Shown here: piece by piece, positions 23,127 to 35,316 of the stretch
Position numbering within the stretch: position 1 is the stretch's first letter
Layout: every line of letters begins with the position of its first letter
DNA from: Pseudoneurospora amorphoporcata
Taxonomy: Eukaryota > Ascomycota > Sordariomycetes > Sordariales > Sordariaceae
Length of the DNA stretch: 64,000 bases
NCBI GenBank assembly: GCA_033297205.1
Contig: MU859222.1
Location: 1-64,000 of the forward strand
Reading direction: 5' to 3'
Program-made: the position numbers and the translations under genes
The notes under the pieces: generated by a model
The model's database searches: none
Seen by the model: the letters and a program-made list of their open reading frames with translations, nothing else
What the model was told of the DNA's origin: nothing

Positions 23127-24683
23127 TCACAAGTTCGCCGGTCCATGCGCCTGGTCCTGTTGTCCCTGCTCCTGCTTGTTATTTTGTTTCCTCTCCTTAG
23201 GCTGTGCTCCCACCTCGGTTTTCGATGTGGCAAACCCCTTCTCGTCGTCGATCAGTGGCGGAAGCCCAAACCTTTCCCGCACGCGTTGATATATGGAACC
23301 CATTTCGTAAAAGCTCTCGTTGTTCTCATACGTCGCGCAAGGTGAGTCCTTCAGAGGTAACAGCCAGTCGATAAGCCCATTACCCATAATGGATTTCCAG
23401 TTTCGATAGAAGCCTAGATCCCACGGATTCTCGCCCAGCTCAGTTTTGACAATGGCGAAAGTGCGTGTTGCCAGCATATCCCTCTCGCTGGCCACACCCC
23501 TTGCACCAGTGTCCCTTGATAACGGAGGGGTCAGGTCTCCGGGATTCGATATCGGATATGTGATGACCTTGTACTTTTCACAGGATTGAGTGCCCCTAGG
23601 GACCCGAATGGCGAGAGTGTGTGGAAAGGTTTTGGCCTTAAGGTAGTCGATGTTGGTCATGTTCAAGAACGCATACCGCGCGGAAGTGATGAACATGGTT
23701 ATGGCGAAAAATCCAAGGAGGCCGTTTAAAGCCAGCATGGCGACCACGAAACCATCGAGGCCGTAACCGGTTTTGAGTCGCTGTTTCGTGCATAGAGCGC
23801 AAGCAGTGATAACTACTATGGCGCAAAGCGATCCGTAAAACGTAAACTGGATGAAGTATTTAAAAGCTGCGCCATGAAATTAGCCTAGTCCGCCATCATA
23901 TCGACAGTCCCCCAACTTACACGTCTCGCCCACAATTCCCCCAACCCACGGACAATAGTGGTCCATTTTCTTCACGCATCGATCGATGTCACTGCAGTGA
24001 TGCGCCCTGTCTGGCTTCCAAGTGCAACAACTGTGACACCATTGCGGCTTTCCGTCTGACTCGCAGATGAAAACATCTTTGCTGTAAAAGGATTCCAACC
24101 CCGGACTATCAGGGTCCTCGTCTGGTCCGACATTGCTGTAGGGATTGGCCTCTATATCGTCGGTTTGTTTATGCTTGTGTCGTCGCCAACTCGGCTTCTC
24201 TTTTTCCTCCTTTTCTAACCGCCATATCGCCCTCTGTCCAAGGGGGACAACGCCGGGATTTTGATGAATAACCAGGAACAACCTAACATAGGTCAAGACC
24301 ATCAAGACGAAAGTGACGAAGTAGAGGACGAGGATTGCGATCGCAGCGCTGGGTTGTTGACGCCTATGGAGAAAGTGATCCACTGTGAAAGGCTTCCGGT
24401 CAGTGGGAAAAGTTCCGAGTCAGACAGAACATACAGAAGCCCCACATCTTCTGTCGGACCCGATTTATAGGTGCGAGAAGGAACATGCTGGGTGACATCA
24501 CATAGGGACAGGGAGAGACTGTCCGAGTGGAAGTTGAAGATGGGGAAAAAGGACAACCAAGAACGTACCGCAAACTCTCTTGGCCGTGGTGTATGTTGCC
24601 AGACCAAAAACGGCGGCTAGAAAGATGGGCATAAATCGTGTGACCCATCTCGTCTCGGACCGGCGCGCTCGAACGGAACTCAT
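23127..24683 (-). CDS. pfa5: PFA5-type protein S-palmitoyltransferase (DHYC variant)
   Basis: Integral membrane enzyme that attaches palmitate to protein cysteines. Three exons, 24683-24569, 24382-23921 and 23866-23127, give 438 residues; the 54-nt second intron uses the donor ACGT|GTAAGT, restoring VGE-TSFKYFIQF. There are four hydrophobic segments: about residues 16-35 (FMPIFLAAVFGLATY), 50-78, 188-215 (FIQFTFYGSLCAIVVITACAL) and 225-255. Between the second and third lies the cysteine-rich domain (WCHSCCTWKPDRAHHCSDID, then RCVKKMDHYCPWVGG). The active tetrapeptide at 179-182 is DHYC rather than DHHC; DHYC is known in the Akr palmitoyltransferases, and aromatic third residues also occur in fungal Pfa5 relatives. 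The acylated Cys is kept. The C-terminal tail is Gln/Lys-rich and probably cytosolic. Confidence 0.9.
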
Positions 24684-26730
24684 TTCATCCCCAACCCTCG
24701 AGGCATAGGATGTGGTGTTTGTCGTAGCGTAGTCCGAATATGCGGGTCAAACCTCAGATCAGTGTCGTTGGTGGCGTTTCGGACGAACGAGGTAGGGGCC
24801 GGGGCGTTTATTCCGCTTGCACACAGGCTAGTGCATCGGAGGAGTGATCGTGCAGATGAAAGGCGTTCAGTCGCAATGATCGTTCGGCAGGCGTGGTCGG
24901 CGCAGGATGATAGGAAACGGCCGGACGGCGAGAGTTCAGGAGACTACCTAGGAAAGCGTAAATGACGGGCGCATATTGGCCGAGCTTTGCCCGCGCATAG
25001 GATAGTCGTCGTCGAACGGGGGGACCGTAGCGTTCAGTTGCGACGCCGTATATTGGTCGTTGCCGTTGGTTTCGTTCTTGCCACACCGTCCAGGGATGCG
25101 CTCAAAGAAGATGAAATGGTGGACAATCGGACGTTTGCTTCTGTTGGACAATCCAAGATATCATCCAGTCTTTCAACGTCCGCATTTGTTGGAACTTGGA
25201 AACCTGGGCTGCCCTGGCCCCTGGACTGCAGGCGGGGAGGGTCAGCCCCATAGGGGCGCGTCCAGTGCGCAAAGAGCCAGGGGCCCGCACTGTGGTCGCA
25301 ACTGAGGACGCTGGATCCAACCCGAGATGTTACAGTATCAACTGCGCCTGCAGTGAGCGTTACACTGACGGTACAAGTCCATACACTATTCGATACATGT
25401 AGAACTTGCAACATCTTGACCTTCACTTACGGCAGGGCGGCTATAACGAAGAGAAACCGCTAAGAGGAGGTATAATCTGAGATTCCCAACATTACAAACT
25501 TGAGATGACTCTATCAGTGCGCACTAACATGCTGAACAAGCTCGGTTTTGGCGATGGTGATGGTGGTCGATGAAAGTACGCCCGGCATGTATGTAAGGGA
25601 ACAACAAAGTGCTGTTAAAGTCCAACATTTGGGCCAATACTAGCGCGTTAAACAACGGGAATTAAGAAAGTGCCATGGGCCAATTTTGAAATTGGCATCT
25701 AGGCATTGTGACTGTGGGTTCACCAAAGGTTTTAGCGTAGGCGGACACCAAGTGTCTCTGACAAGCTGTAGGTCTCAGGTTTGGAAGTTAGTCCACGATA
25801 GCAACCCAACGAAGACTTTGCAAAGGGTTTCTTTGAGATGGGTTATCTGGTTGGTGTTTCGTCGGCTTCATTAGGCTGGGGCTCTGTTTGGTGATCTTTG
25901 AGGATAACGTGCGTTTGGCCCTCATGGTCGGACATGGCCAAATCGATCCACCATCCCGAGCTGACTCGCTGGCTTTGGCCTCGGCTTGACAAGAGTGCCA
26001 ATAATCAAGTATTCATTGCGAATCGAAGTTCGACCGAAGCAATGAGCAGAGCTAGCAACTTCTCAACCAAACATTTTGGTGAAACTAAGGTAGTTCCAGT
26101 GTTGACAACATCAAACGGGCAGAGGTGAGAACACGAACCACCCGTTCGTCCCGAAAAGCCAATCCAACAGTACGTGCTGGGCGATCTGGACAAGGTGTTC
26201 AGATTTCTGTTTATCGTGCAATCATCAGGCTCCGTGAGCCGCGCGGCTCTGTGCTGTGACTGAATCCCACCGACCACCTCCTCGGAGTTGTTGCAGCCCT
26301 AGGTGGACTTGGTGGTTCATGTTTGGTTTCCACATCGGCGTCGCTAAGCTGTCTATATCCAGCCTGTGTTGATCATGAGATGTGTGGTTTGAGCCGATAC
26401 CTTGGCCATTGGCCGTTTCGGTTCCGATGTTCGCAAAGGTGTCGGCTGAGACGTTGATCTGAACGGTCACATAATCTCTTCACGGCCCTCATTGAGGTCT
26501 AAGGAGCCTCATGTCTCCGACATGTTTCAGTATACAACGTCCTCTTCGGTCGCTGCGCTACCGAACAGGGTTACATGTGTCGAAGGGGGCCAGTAGTGCG
26601 GCTTTAGATTGTTTTGTGAGTGGTGCCATGTGATTGTCTCCAGATCATGAGAGAAAACATGAGATAATATGGCTGAGGTAACATCAAAATCAGGCACGCG
26701 CAGAGCCTCAACTTGAAAAAGAGCCTCATC
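24684..26730. other. Intergenic, no gene recognised
   Basis: Promoter region of the palmitoyltransferase gene and upstream region of the next plus-strand gene. The longest frame (130 codons minus, 25034-25426) has no recognisable content. Nothing else stands out. Confidence 0.45.
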
Positions 26731-26737
26731 TCAATGT

Positions 26738-26744
26738 ATAAAGC
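26738..26744 (+). promoter_or_regulatory. TATA-box-like element
   Basis: TATAAAG occurs in ATGTATAAAGCGG. It lies about 85 bp before a leader intron and about 155 bp before the first ATG of the plus-strand gene at 26895, a plausible core-promoter position. No other evidence of a transcription start is available. Confidence 0.35.
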
Positions 26745-26823
26745 GGAGGGTGGGTGTCTTCATCGGCGAATTGTGAGATACCACTCAGTATCTCGTCTAC
26801 GAGGAAGAAACTACCTCCCAAGA

Positions 26824-26874
26824 GTAAGTTATTCATGCCGCCATCTAGGAGAACCGTCTGCTAACAAGCTTTAG
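26824..26874 (+). other. Probable 5'-leader intron (51 nt)
   Basis: GTAAGT donor, a near-perfect fungal branch site GCTAAC, and a TTTAG acceptor ten bases further on. This arrangement is rare by chance. It lies between the TATA-like element and the ATG at 26895 and indicates that the strand is transcribed and spliced. Confidence 0.6.
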
Positions 26875-26894
26875 TATCTGGCTCTCCACATACG

Positions 26895-27826
26895 ATGCTC
26901 GAAGAGGATAAAATTGACAGTAATCAAGAGGAAACAACTTACTCGAAGCCAGACTTAACATCAAGTTCGGCTATCTCTGTCACATTCATACACCGGTTCT
27001 GGATATCACTTCTATCTGTCCTTCAAATGGAAACAATACCAGACCATGAAGCCATCTTGGATGACAAGAATCATGCCTGCGCCAGCTTTCCGCTTCGAAG
27101 TTTCGCAAGGGCGTCTTTCAGGATGAGTGGTAGCTCAACCACCCACCGTCTATTTCTCAATCGCTGGCGCCAATTCTCTCTCGTCAAGGCAGCTTGCTAC
27201 TTCTACTCAAGGATGTGGACCTTGAGCATCTCATTACTTTGGGTAGCGATCCGAAGCAGCAAGTATGGGCCTGATGGAAATGTCAGCAAGACTGAAGATT
27301 TTCTGTTTTGGTAAGTTATTCCGTTATTTATATTATGGAACTCACCATTTCTTTACCTAGTCGTCTTCGTGGTCTCGTTTCCATACCAAGCGTCATCCTA
27401 ATCAACAGCATAGAGCGGGCGAGAGGTACGAAGTTTGACGGACGTTGGCGGAGTTGCCGAAATAACGTCCTGGGAGACAGCCATGTGGTTGTCGTTGGCA
27501 CACATACATACTTGTCAGAGCTCCATGCGCTTGCTTCCCCAACCTCAACGCCTCACGAGTACCACTGCCGCATGTTCCCCGCTCCCTTGCCTATTCATTC
27601 GGGGCGAATTGTCGGAGACGACATCAGTTACGGTCACTTGATCTTATCTTCTTGTCGAAATCCCAGCCAAGCCATGACACGAGAGGCGTCTGGTTTGATG
27701 GCAAGGCCAGCATCTTCCTTCTTCACAACATCCGACGAGGATGTAACAGAAGACACCGAAGGCTTCTATGGCTGTGCGAGGGCATGTGTGCCTCTTTGCT
27801 TCATATCGGACGGACAGCCGACATGA
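26895..27826 (+). CDS. Unrecognised two-exon protein
   Basis: Exons 26895-27310 and 27361-27826 join across a 50-nt intron with GTAAGT donor and TTTACCTAG acceptor. The join is in frame (phase 2) and links two long open frames, predicting 293 residues. The start is the first ATG after the leader intron (MLEEDKIDSNQEE). The N-terminus is acidic and polar; about 30-135 is mixed hydrophobic/basic (LVKAACYFYSRMWTLSISLL may be one membrane segment); the second exon is featureless and ends CFISDGQPT. I recognise no domain. Other reading frames in exon 1 also show coding-like stretches (for example SGYHFYLSFKWKQYQ), so the frame choice is not secure and the locus could be a non-coding transcript or a decayed gene. 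Confidence 0.4.
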
Positions 27827-28331
27827 CTCCTACGAGGCGGACGAAGTGACCCGAAAACATCGGATCTCATTTGTGGGGGCCAGCCAGTCTTGATCCGGTA
27901 TGTTCTGTTTCGGTCAACTTCTCCTCAAAATCTCAGATACCACGCCTCTCTTCAATCTCTGCCAGCATGGAGCTGCTTCATGGGGCTGCAGAGCCGCAAC
28001 ATGTACATTTGACTGCTCAGTGCTGGGTCGGTTGGATGGACAGGCGGCACCGAGGAAGGCAGAAGTCTGAGTGAGGCGGATCCAGGCTCACAGTGCGGTA
28101 GCCCGGCACTGCCCTCCGGTATCACGCGTGGGTTGGGTACTGCAAGCGGTCATATGTGAACGACGGGAAGGGGAGAACGAAACCAGCCATTTGCAGGATT
28201 GACGCGCTCGCCTTGGGGGGTAATTTACCGGTCGCAGGGTATGGTGGATTTCACAGGGATTTGGTCGGTGAACATGGACGATTTGGACGTATAAGCTGAT
28301 GGCGGGCGACGTGAAAAGGTGGCAGTGTTTC

Positions 28332-28457
28332 TTGGAGGATGAAAGCGCAATTCGATGCATGTGTTCACCGGGTAGGAAGAAGGGCGGCGCGGATGACGGA
28401 AGTCGGAAGTTACCTCTACGGATTTTCCATTTGGAGGATGAAAGTGCAATTCGATGC
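28332..28457. repeat. 27-bp direct repeat, two copies 99 bp apart
   Basis: Copies 28332-28358 and 28431-28457 share TTGGAGGATGAAAG, then one C/T difference, then GCAATTCGATGC. The single mismatch is a transition. No function is evident. Confidence 0.7.
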
Positions 28458-29671
28458 TTTCAATGTTACTGTGGGAGGTAACGTACTGGTTGGTATTCAG
28501 GTTGTTTTTCCGAACAAAATGCTGTTTACAAGTATGCAGGACAGAGCTGACTGCAGTATAAAACACGCTGTAACCCCATGTATGCAGTACGGCGACGAGA
28601 AGTACCGCTCGAGTAACTTGAAGGGAGCTGAAAACACCCCAGGCCTAGCGCGGTAGACAAACGGTGTACCGGTGTACCTTCCCACGTGGCCGCAGAGCCG
28701 CAGACTTCATGGGGCAGCCCTCACGGTAGTGATGCCGGCAATGGCGCCTTATTCGCGTGTCGAGGTATGTATCTCCGTTTCTCCCTCCCATGGCCAAACA
28801 GATTCAATTAACACATTTCACTCAACTCGGACCGGTTTTGATTCAACAACAAAGCCAAGAACTTCATCACATCACTTCCGCCGACATCTATCCGACGACG
28901 GCGACCCCGAGAGCCAGCCTGGAGGACAATCAAGGACCGAAGGGTGTTTACTTTCTGAGTGCCGAGTTCGGACTCGAACATCAAACAACTCCAATCCGGC
29001 CGGAGAAGGGCAGTTTACAGTTGGAAAATTACCTACCGCTCTACTCCTTTGGGGCAGGTCGACTCAGCATTTCTTGCCTTACGACCGCGAGTTACCTGCC
29101 CGTTGTGTATGGGCTCTACGCCGGCACTCAATTATCATTGCTTGTTTTTCACTGTTCCGCCTGGAAATTGAGAGTGCTGACCGAGATCTGTTCAGTTCAA
29201 GCCCTGACGATGGCTCAACGATCACCAATCGTCCTCCAATCCAGTGGATTCAAACAAGATACTTTTCCATGCAATGACGGATAGGCTGCTCGCCTGTATG
29301 AGTCCTTCCCTTTGATCAAGGGTCAGAGTCTGAAGTGGATACTACTCACCGCAGTCGCACTGCCAATGGTTTTCGGTGTTGTCTCTCGTACTATCTGAGG
29401 CCATTACACTGCCAGATCTCAATCCCAAAGCTCGGTGGTCCGTCTGGGCAGAATCATCATGGAAAATTCGAAGCGCAAGGCGCACCCACCGGTGCTACTC
29501 GTTGACTGGCCGGGAACCATCCATGTTGAATGGGAGTATGGCTTAGTTGGCGATTGACGCATTTGGAATTCTATCTGTTGTCGTGGTGTCAACATCTTTG
29601 CAAAGATGTGAGCCATGGATGGGGTATAAGATTTTCACCACCACTCTCTTCTCAGATCAATGTTTTCATAC

Positions 29672-29720
29672 CCATCATCTTCACCATCTTTACCATCCTC
29701 ACCATCTTCACCATTCTTCA
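29672..29720. repeat. Imperfect 9-bp CT-rich repeat in the leader
   Basis: Five or so degenerate units of CACCATCTT/CACCATCCT occur in tandem about 170-210 bp before the start of the small Cys-rich gene. CT-rich leaders are common just upstream of fungal start codons, so this is likely part of the promoter or 5' UTR. Confidence 0.5.
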
Positions 29721-29883
29721 GTGTTTTCTCTGCATCCGCAAGACATTCAAGAAATATCTGCTACCAGACTCAACTCTAGTCGATATCTCAGTCTTTGACA
29801 AAAAGTCCAACGTTTTCACCTCCACTCCATCTAAGACACTGGCTTCTCACTTCACGTACACTCAACAGCCACCCGTTGACAAA

Positions 29884-30175
29884 ATGCCCGGCAAACACTC
29901 GAGCTCTTCTTCCAGCAAGACCTCCAGCTCCTTTGGAGGCAAGCACACTAGTTCTTCAGGCTCCGGCTCAAAGACCAAAACTGTTTGGTACTGCGTAAGT
30001 GATGGTCGCTGGTGTACCCGTCTGTGAAGTGTCAACACCTGACAACCCGTTCATGCAGAGCAACTGTCGCATTGGGCCCCTTAACTATCACATCGATGAA
30101 TATTGCCCCGACTGCCAACATAGACGTTGCGGCGCCTGCACCGTCACCACAATCGAATACGACCCTCGCAGATGA
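29884..30175 (+). CDS. Small Ser-rich, Cys-rich (zinc-ribbon-like) protein
   Basis: Two exons, 29884-29994 and 30059-30175, give 75 residues; the 64-nt intron has GTAAGT and TGCAG and is phase 0. The first half is Ser/Lys/Gly low complexity (SSSSSSKTSSSFGGKHTSSS). The second half has cysteines in the order WYC-SNC...YCPDCQHRRCGAC, which looks like a compact zinc-binding knuckle, followed by TVTTIEYDPRR. Small fungal proteins with a Ser-rich head and a WYC...C-x2-C...C-x2-C tail are common and unnamed; I infer zinc binding from spacing only. There is no signal peptide. The in-frame join of a Cys-rich second exon to a Cys-ending first exon makes the model convincing despite its size. Confidence 0.75.
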
Positions 30176-33100
30176 GCATCTAACGCTCATGTGCATTTGA
30201 CAGCGCTACGCTCGTATGGAAACACAACTCAGGTCATATGAAGGGATTACACGAGGATACACTTACAGTTGGACATTCTTTTACCCACGAAGTACAATAT
30301 TGTTTTGCTTTTTGATTTCTTTTTCGGCTCAAGCGAGACTTTGGGAGCTACTTTGTAACGGAGGGGGGTTCATCAGTAGTTGGGATCCCGGTACCATGCT
30401 TGAAAAGTACGAATAGAGCGCGGCTCAGGCCATGGAAAAGCGAGCACAGAGGAGTTGGAACTGCCTATTCTGTCGTTTTTCCTTTTTTTAGAGTGTTTGT
30501 TTATTTGGAGTCATTTCAGTCCTTGATATGAAAATACACCTGTCGTTGATCGCGGAAGTCACAGAGAATGCAATGGTAACCTTGCTACTTATGGGCTGTT
30601 TAGATTCTAGTGATTACTGACATAGTATGTCTGACTACAGTTGGACCCTTAATTTTCGAAGTGCTCTGATTGGTAGCACTGCCCTTTAACCACCGTTCAA
30701 TTTTCGCATTTCGAGAGAAAATAGAATAACAACAAGTCATACCAACGTCTGTGAAGCTGTTCGCCTACTTGACCAAGATAGTTCGCCACTTTACTACACC
30801 TCTAGCCAGCTCAAAAGATCGTCCAATCGACTTGACAAAATCGATCTGAGTCTATGAACAGCCTATCTAACCTGTGACCGAACATACAGATGTACAAGCC
30901 TCCATGAATCTCCATTCTCCACTCAACCACGTTTTGATAGTTCCCTATCCTTCAAAGGAACTAAAACAGTAATTACGTGACATGCATGCGATGCGGCTCA
31001 CCCAGAGTGACACATTAGGGGACTGCCCAGGTGTGTCGCAGCATGAATGGAACCCACCATCACGCTCGGGATCACCATTGATTCAGTGGCAGCAGCTACT
31101 TGCAGAGGTACTTCACAGGACGGAAGTGTCAAGCCTAGCGCGCCAATCTTTGGACGCTACAAGAGTGTTACACGCGCATCATCACCACTGTTGGGGTACC
31201 ACACCTCACACCTGCAGGACGTTGCATAAGGTACCTACTGACACCACAACCCTCTCTACTCCTCAAGGTAACCACCCACCCACGATGCAGAACTTCTTGA
31301 TGTGAGTTCTTCACTCAACTCCACGGTATGAACTTGTCGAAAGAATGTGAAGAACAAATAAATACAGCCTCAAAAACCTGACCCAACGGAAGTCCAAGCT
31401 GGACAAAGTCGAAGAAGGGGGAGGAGGCCTGCAAGCCATCAACGTCCAAACCCATTTGAGCCCTGCATGATTACATCCAATGATAGGCCTTCAGGAATTA
31501 GTACTCAAAATTTCAGGGTCTTACCCACTGATTATGAGCATGAGAAGCTCAAAAGAGCCGATAGGTGGGCAAAAGCTACTGAATGTTACTGGTTACATCC
31601 ACTTGGGTGTACACTTGGACTTATTTTATCACCGGTAAACCATAACACCTGACCCAGACACCTACCCTGTCAAAACTCTTCGGGGTTTGAGTAACTCGGA
31701 AGATATCCCTCGGGTGGATTGAAGCACTGAAGAGGCTTTACCTGAAGAAGATCAATCCCATCCCATTCGTCCTTCAAGGTGAGTGACACTTGGCTATTTC
31801 GCCTTATCAACAACGCACCGTTACATAGAATAGCGGCGCAGCACAACCCCCACCACTCAAGCCTGCTTCCCCGCGCTTGTTTTCTTGATCGCATGAGACA
31901 CATCTCCATCTTTCGCCCCTTCCACCAAGTCACAGCTAGACGTACCCTACCGTCAATTTTCTTCGTGGGGGACCACTTCATGAAGTTGACGTGGTCTGTG
32001 TAAGTGAGGTGCTCTAGGTCTAGGCCTCTTCACCGAATTAGGTAAAATGTAATTCAACGGCCGCGGAGTCATCCGTGAGCTTTGAAGGTGAGGACAGCAA
32101 AATGCACTGAAAGAAGCCGATACCTAAGTTTCAAAACCCAGAGGGAGAGACGGGGTTCGCAAATGTACAGTACCGCGGTGGTGAGAATCTCCTCTCGAGG
32201 AAAGTTGAACTACGCCTCCACTCCGATGTCTGTACCGACCTATCTAAACAGGTAGGTGGGTATGTAGTTCGGTAGTGCCTTCAACCGTCCGGCCCTCCCT
32301 CGGGTCTTTTTCTCAATGGGCTGATCTTTCAAAAAAAATAAAATTGGAACCGCTTCTGCCGCCAACACCAATACCTTAATCTCATTTTGCCATTTGATAT
32401 GGGAAATAGGTTGGGTTGGGTTGAGCATACTGAATGCCAAGAAAGGCCAACATATGCATTTCTGTCCCCATCCACAAGCAGGCTTGTAGTATGCCTCCCC
32501 TCCACCACAAAGAACCCCTAACCCAATTCAGATACCGAGCGGCCGTATGCAAGGAGGGCCGAGGGAGAGCAAGGTACTGTAGCGTAGGGGAAAGCCTCAT
32601 CATACCACACCTTTCCAAGTGCCGTGAGGCTGGCGGCGTCTGGCGGCGTCGCTCGCGCGGAACGCGGCAACGCGGCAATGGGTAGGATACATCATGATGC
32701 TGATGTATTCATTGCCTTGGGACGCAATGCCTGGTGCACTTTGCGGCTGTTTGGGCAATGATGGGAGTTAGGAAACGTGGGAAGAAGAGGCTGTCGGTCT
32801 CTTGGTACCGGCATCATGCCGGCAAGCCAGGCTTGTGGTAGTGACGACCGACAGCGTGGTGGCTTGCGATTCGATGACCGACGGGCGGGTTGGTTGTTGG
32901 ACTGTTGACGTCCTCGACGATGATGACGACAAAACCGGTCAGCCGGCCTGGAGAGAGAGACACTGGTTGACTTGGCAGTAGCGTGCGGCGGCAATGTCCA
33001 GCAGAGTCGTTTACCGAACCCCCGATGAGGTTATCGACACTTTTTTCCCGTCCCTGTCCCGGAGTTGCTGGTTTCGGCGGTGCCGAGGTATGTCTCCCGG

Positions 33101-35316
33101 GGCTACTCAATGACATGTCAAGATGATAATGTTTCCCCCAGAAGGAGCTGTCAAAGTGGAAAGCCGCCGATCCCGTTGCATTTGCATATTTCGAATGTGA
33201 GATCCTGATTGTGACAGCATTGGCAGGTGTGGGAGGATTTGGCGCGCGAGGGCTGAGGTCCCTGAGGCGGGTGGTTCTGCGGGATTTGATTAGTAGCCTA
33301 GCTCAAGTCTTGTTATGTCATTCTCCGCGGTGTTGTTGCGGGAGTTTGCGGGGAAGGGAGCATGAGCTGAAGGTGGTGGTGGTTGATGCTTGATAGGATC
33401 GAAAGTGTCCAATCGTAATCCTGTCTGCTGGCTGAGCGGAGAGAAACGGGAAAATCTCATGAAAAAGAGAAAATTTGATTCGGCACAGGTCGTCAAGCTG
33501 AGCTGCTGAGGCTGGTAGCTGGTAGGATCCCCACGTGCCACTGTGCCTGATCATCCATCAAGCAAGCCCAATCGGCCATGTCCGGACGAGTGAGGTGAGG
33601 ACAGCATCAACATTGCCAAGATGTCATGATGATAGGAGACGACGTTGCAAAGATGGAGGAACGGAGTTTACCATCCGTCTCGACGAAGGCAGACGCGGGA
33701 TGACAGGCCGGACGGGAAAGCGGGCACGCGGGCACGGGGGGTGACGTTGTCTTCGGAAGCAATTGAAGTCAATGTGGATCTTTGGTTGTGGAGACGCATC
33801 TTTACCGTGACGGGATCGGACACTGGCAAACTGGCTGGGCCTGACCCAAATTCCGTTGTTGATTATGAGAGCTTTTCATTGGATGAACTTTCAAGTGGAA
33901 CCGCGGGCACAAGCGAGAAGCCCCACCCGATCGCCGGTGAGGTTCCGAATTTCCAGGGTGAAATCGAGAAAGCCTAAGGTCTGCAAAATTACACTGCGAT
34001 TTTAGTGGCCATGCGGTCCCTCACCGAAAGCCCGGTAATTTTGTGTAATGTTTAGCAGCGCAACCGCAGCCAGTAGCGATGTTGAATCCGTCGAGGTTCA
34101 AAATAACAGCATTAGAATCCGAAATTTCCATGATTGAAGGAATGGGTTTTTGGAGCAGACGATATCAAGCCACGAAGCAAAGCCTATCCCATCCGGGCCG
34201 ATTATCATGGTCGGTGGTGGAAAAGGCACATTTCCACGATCCGCATGTTGAATACAGATACGGAGCTTAGCATCATGGACATGGAATGATTCGCCCAACG
34301 TTTTGACCCTGCGAGGTAAATTTTACGATCTGGGTGGTAGCCTGTTGTACTGTTCACTTGTCGGATCCAATTCTCTCGGTACAGTAATGTCACCCCACCC
34401 CTCCCAAACACCCTTCTGCAAATATATGCAAAGTGACCTATTAAGTGCAACCTTTTTGGCGACCCGGATTCCCAATTTTGTATAATGTTGAAGCACTAGC
34501 AAGTACAAAAACCCTATTAAGTACATATCTTCCGAGCCTCTCCCCATAGTACCCGAATTCTTTACACTTTCAAGAGACAATACTCTATACTATATTTTTA
34601 GGCTATCCTATATACACGGAGGTTAGCAGTATTGGCAGTGGCAACCACTAATGCATCACCCAAGAAGACCGTAGAGTTATTATATATGACACTCAGAGGC
34701 TGAGAGGCACGGGAGATCGACGTCGTATTCCGTATCATATTCTTTCACAGCACACAGGTATTGAGTTGGTATACAAACATAGTTATCATCTTCTCAACGG
34801 AAACTACCGAAACGATCTTGTCATACAAGAAACCCGCTATTGATTGTTGCCTGAGTTGGTTTCTAAAATGTGTTTGTAAGATACTCGAACAAATGATGCA
34901 TCCGGGCCGCTTCATCCTTCCCATACGCGACCTCAAGCTCAGCGTACTTGCTCGGTACAGGCCAAAAACTCCGAGCCAGGAGATGTGAGCTAGAAGCGTC
35001 GAGCGACCCCGGGAGGAGAAGCGGGTTGTAAAATGATAAAGCGAATCATTTACAAGCCTGGAACGCCCGTTTTATGACTACAAGGAGGACCAAAAGACAC
35101 CACAGTCCCCAAGATACCACAAAATGAAAATCAGAGCCAGGTAACCAAGCCAAAACTCACAACTCCTGTCTCTTTAGCCACACTCCCCGAAGCCTGAAAT
35201 GTCCTTGAATCTTACCCCTTCCCCCACCCCCAAATGACACCAAATGCACAATTAATCACATCCCAATCGAGAAGGGGTGTCAAATGTACTAATTGTCCAG
35301 CATGATTTCCTCACCA
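30176..35316. other. Five-kilobase gap without a recognisable gene
   Basis: The longest frames are 110 codons (33645-33977, plus) and 107 codons (30982-31305, plus), neither with recognisable content. A GTGAGT donor-like site occurs at about 31777 after a short coding-like run (LKKINPIPFVLQ), but no start, acceptor or partner exon was found. The end near 35.3 kb is the 3' flank of ash1. Confidence 0.45.

Larger units (their letters stand above)
27827..29883. other. Intergenic with one weak candidate ORF
   Basis: A plus-strand frame ending at 29284 (175 codons from 28757) could be linked upstream to ATGCCGGCAATGGC at 28731 through GTATGT (after 28763) and AAACAG, but the predicted protein has no recognisable feature and I do not annotate it as a gene. 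The stretch also holds a 27-bp direct repeat (28332, 28431). Close to 29.6 kb lie a TATA-like GGTATAAG and a CT-rich leader for the next gene. Confidence 0.4.
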
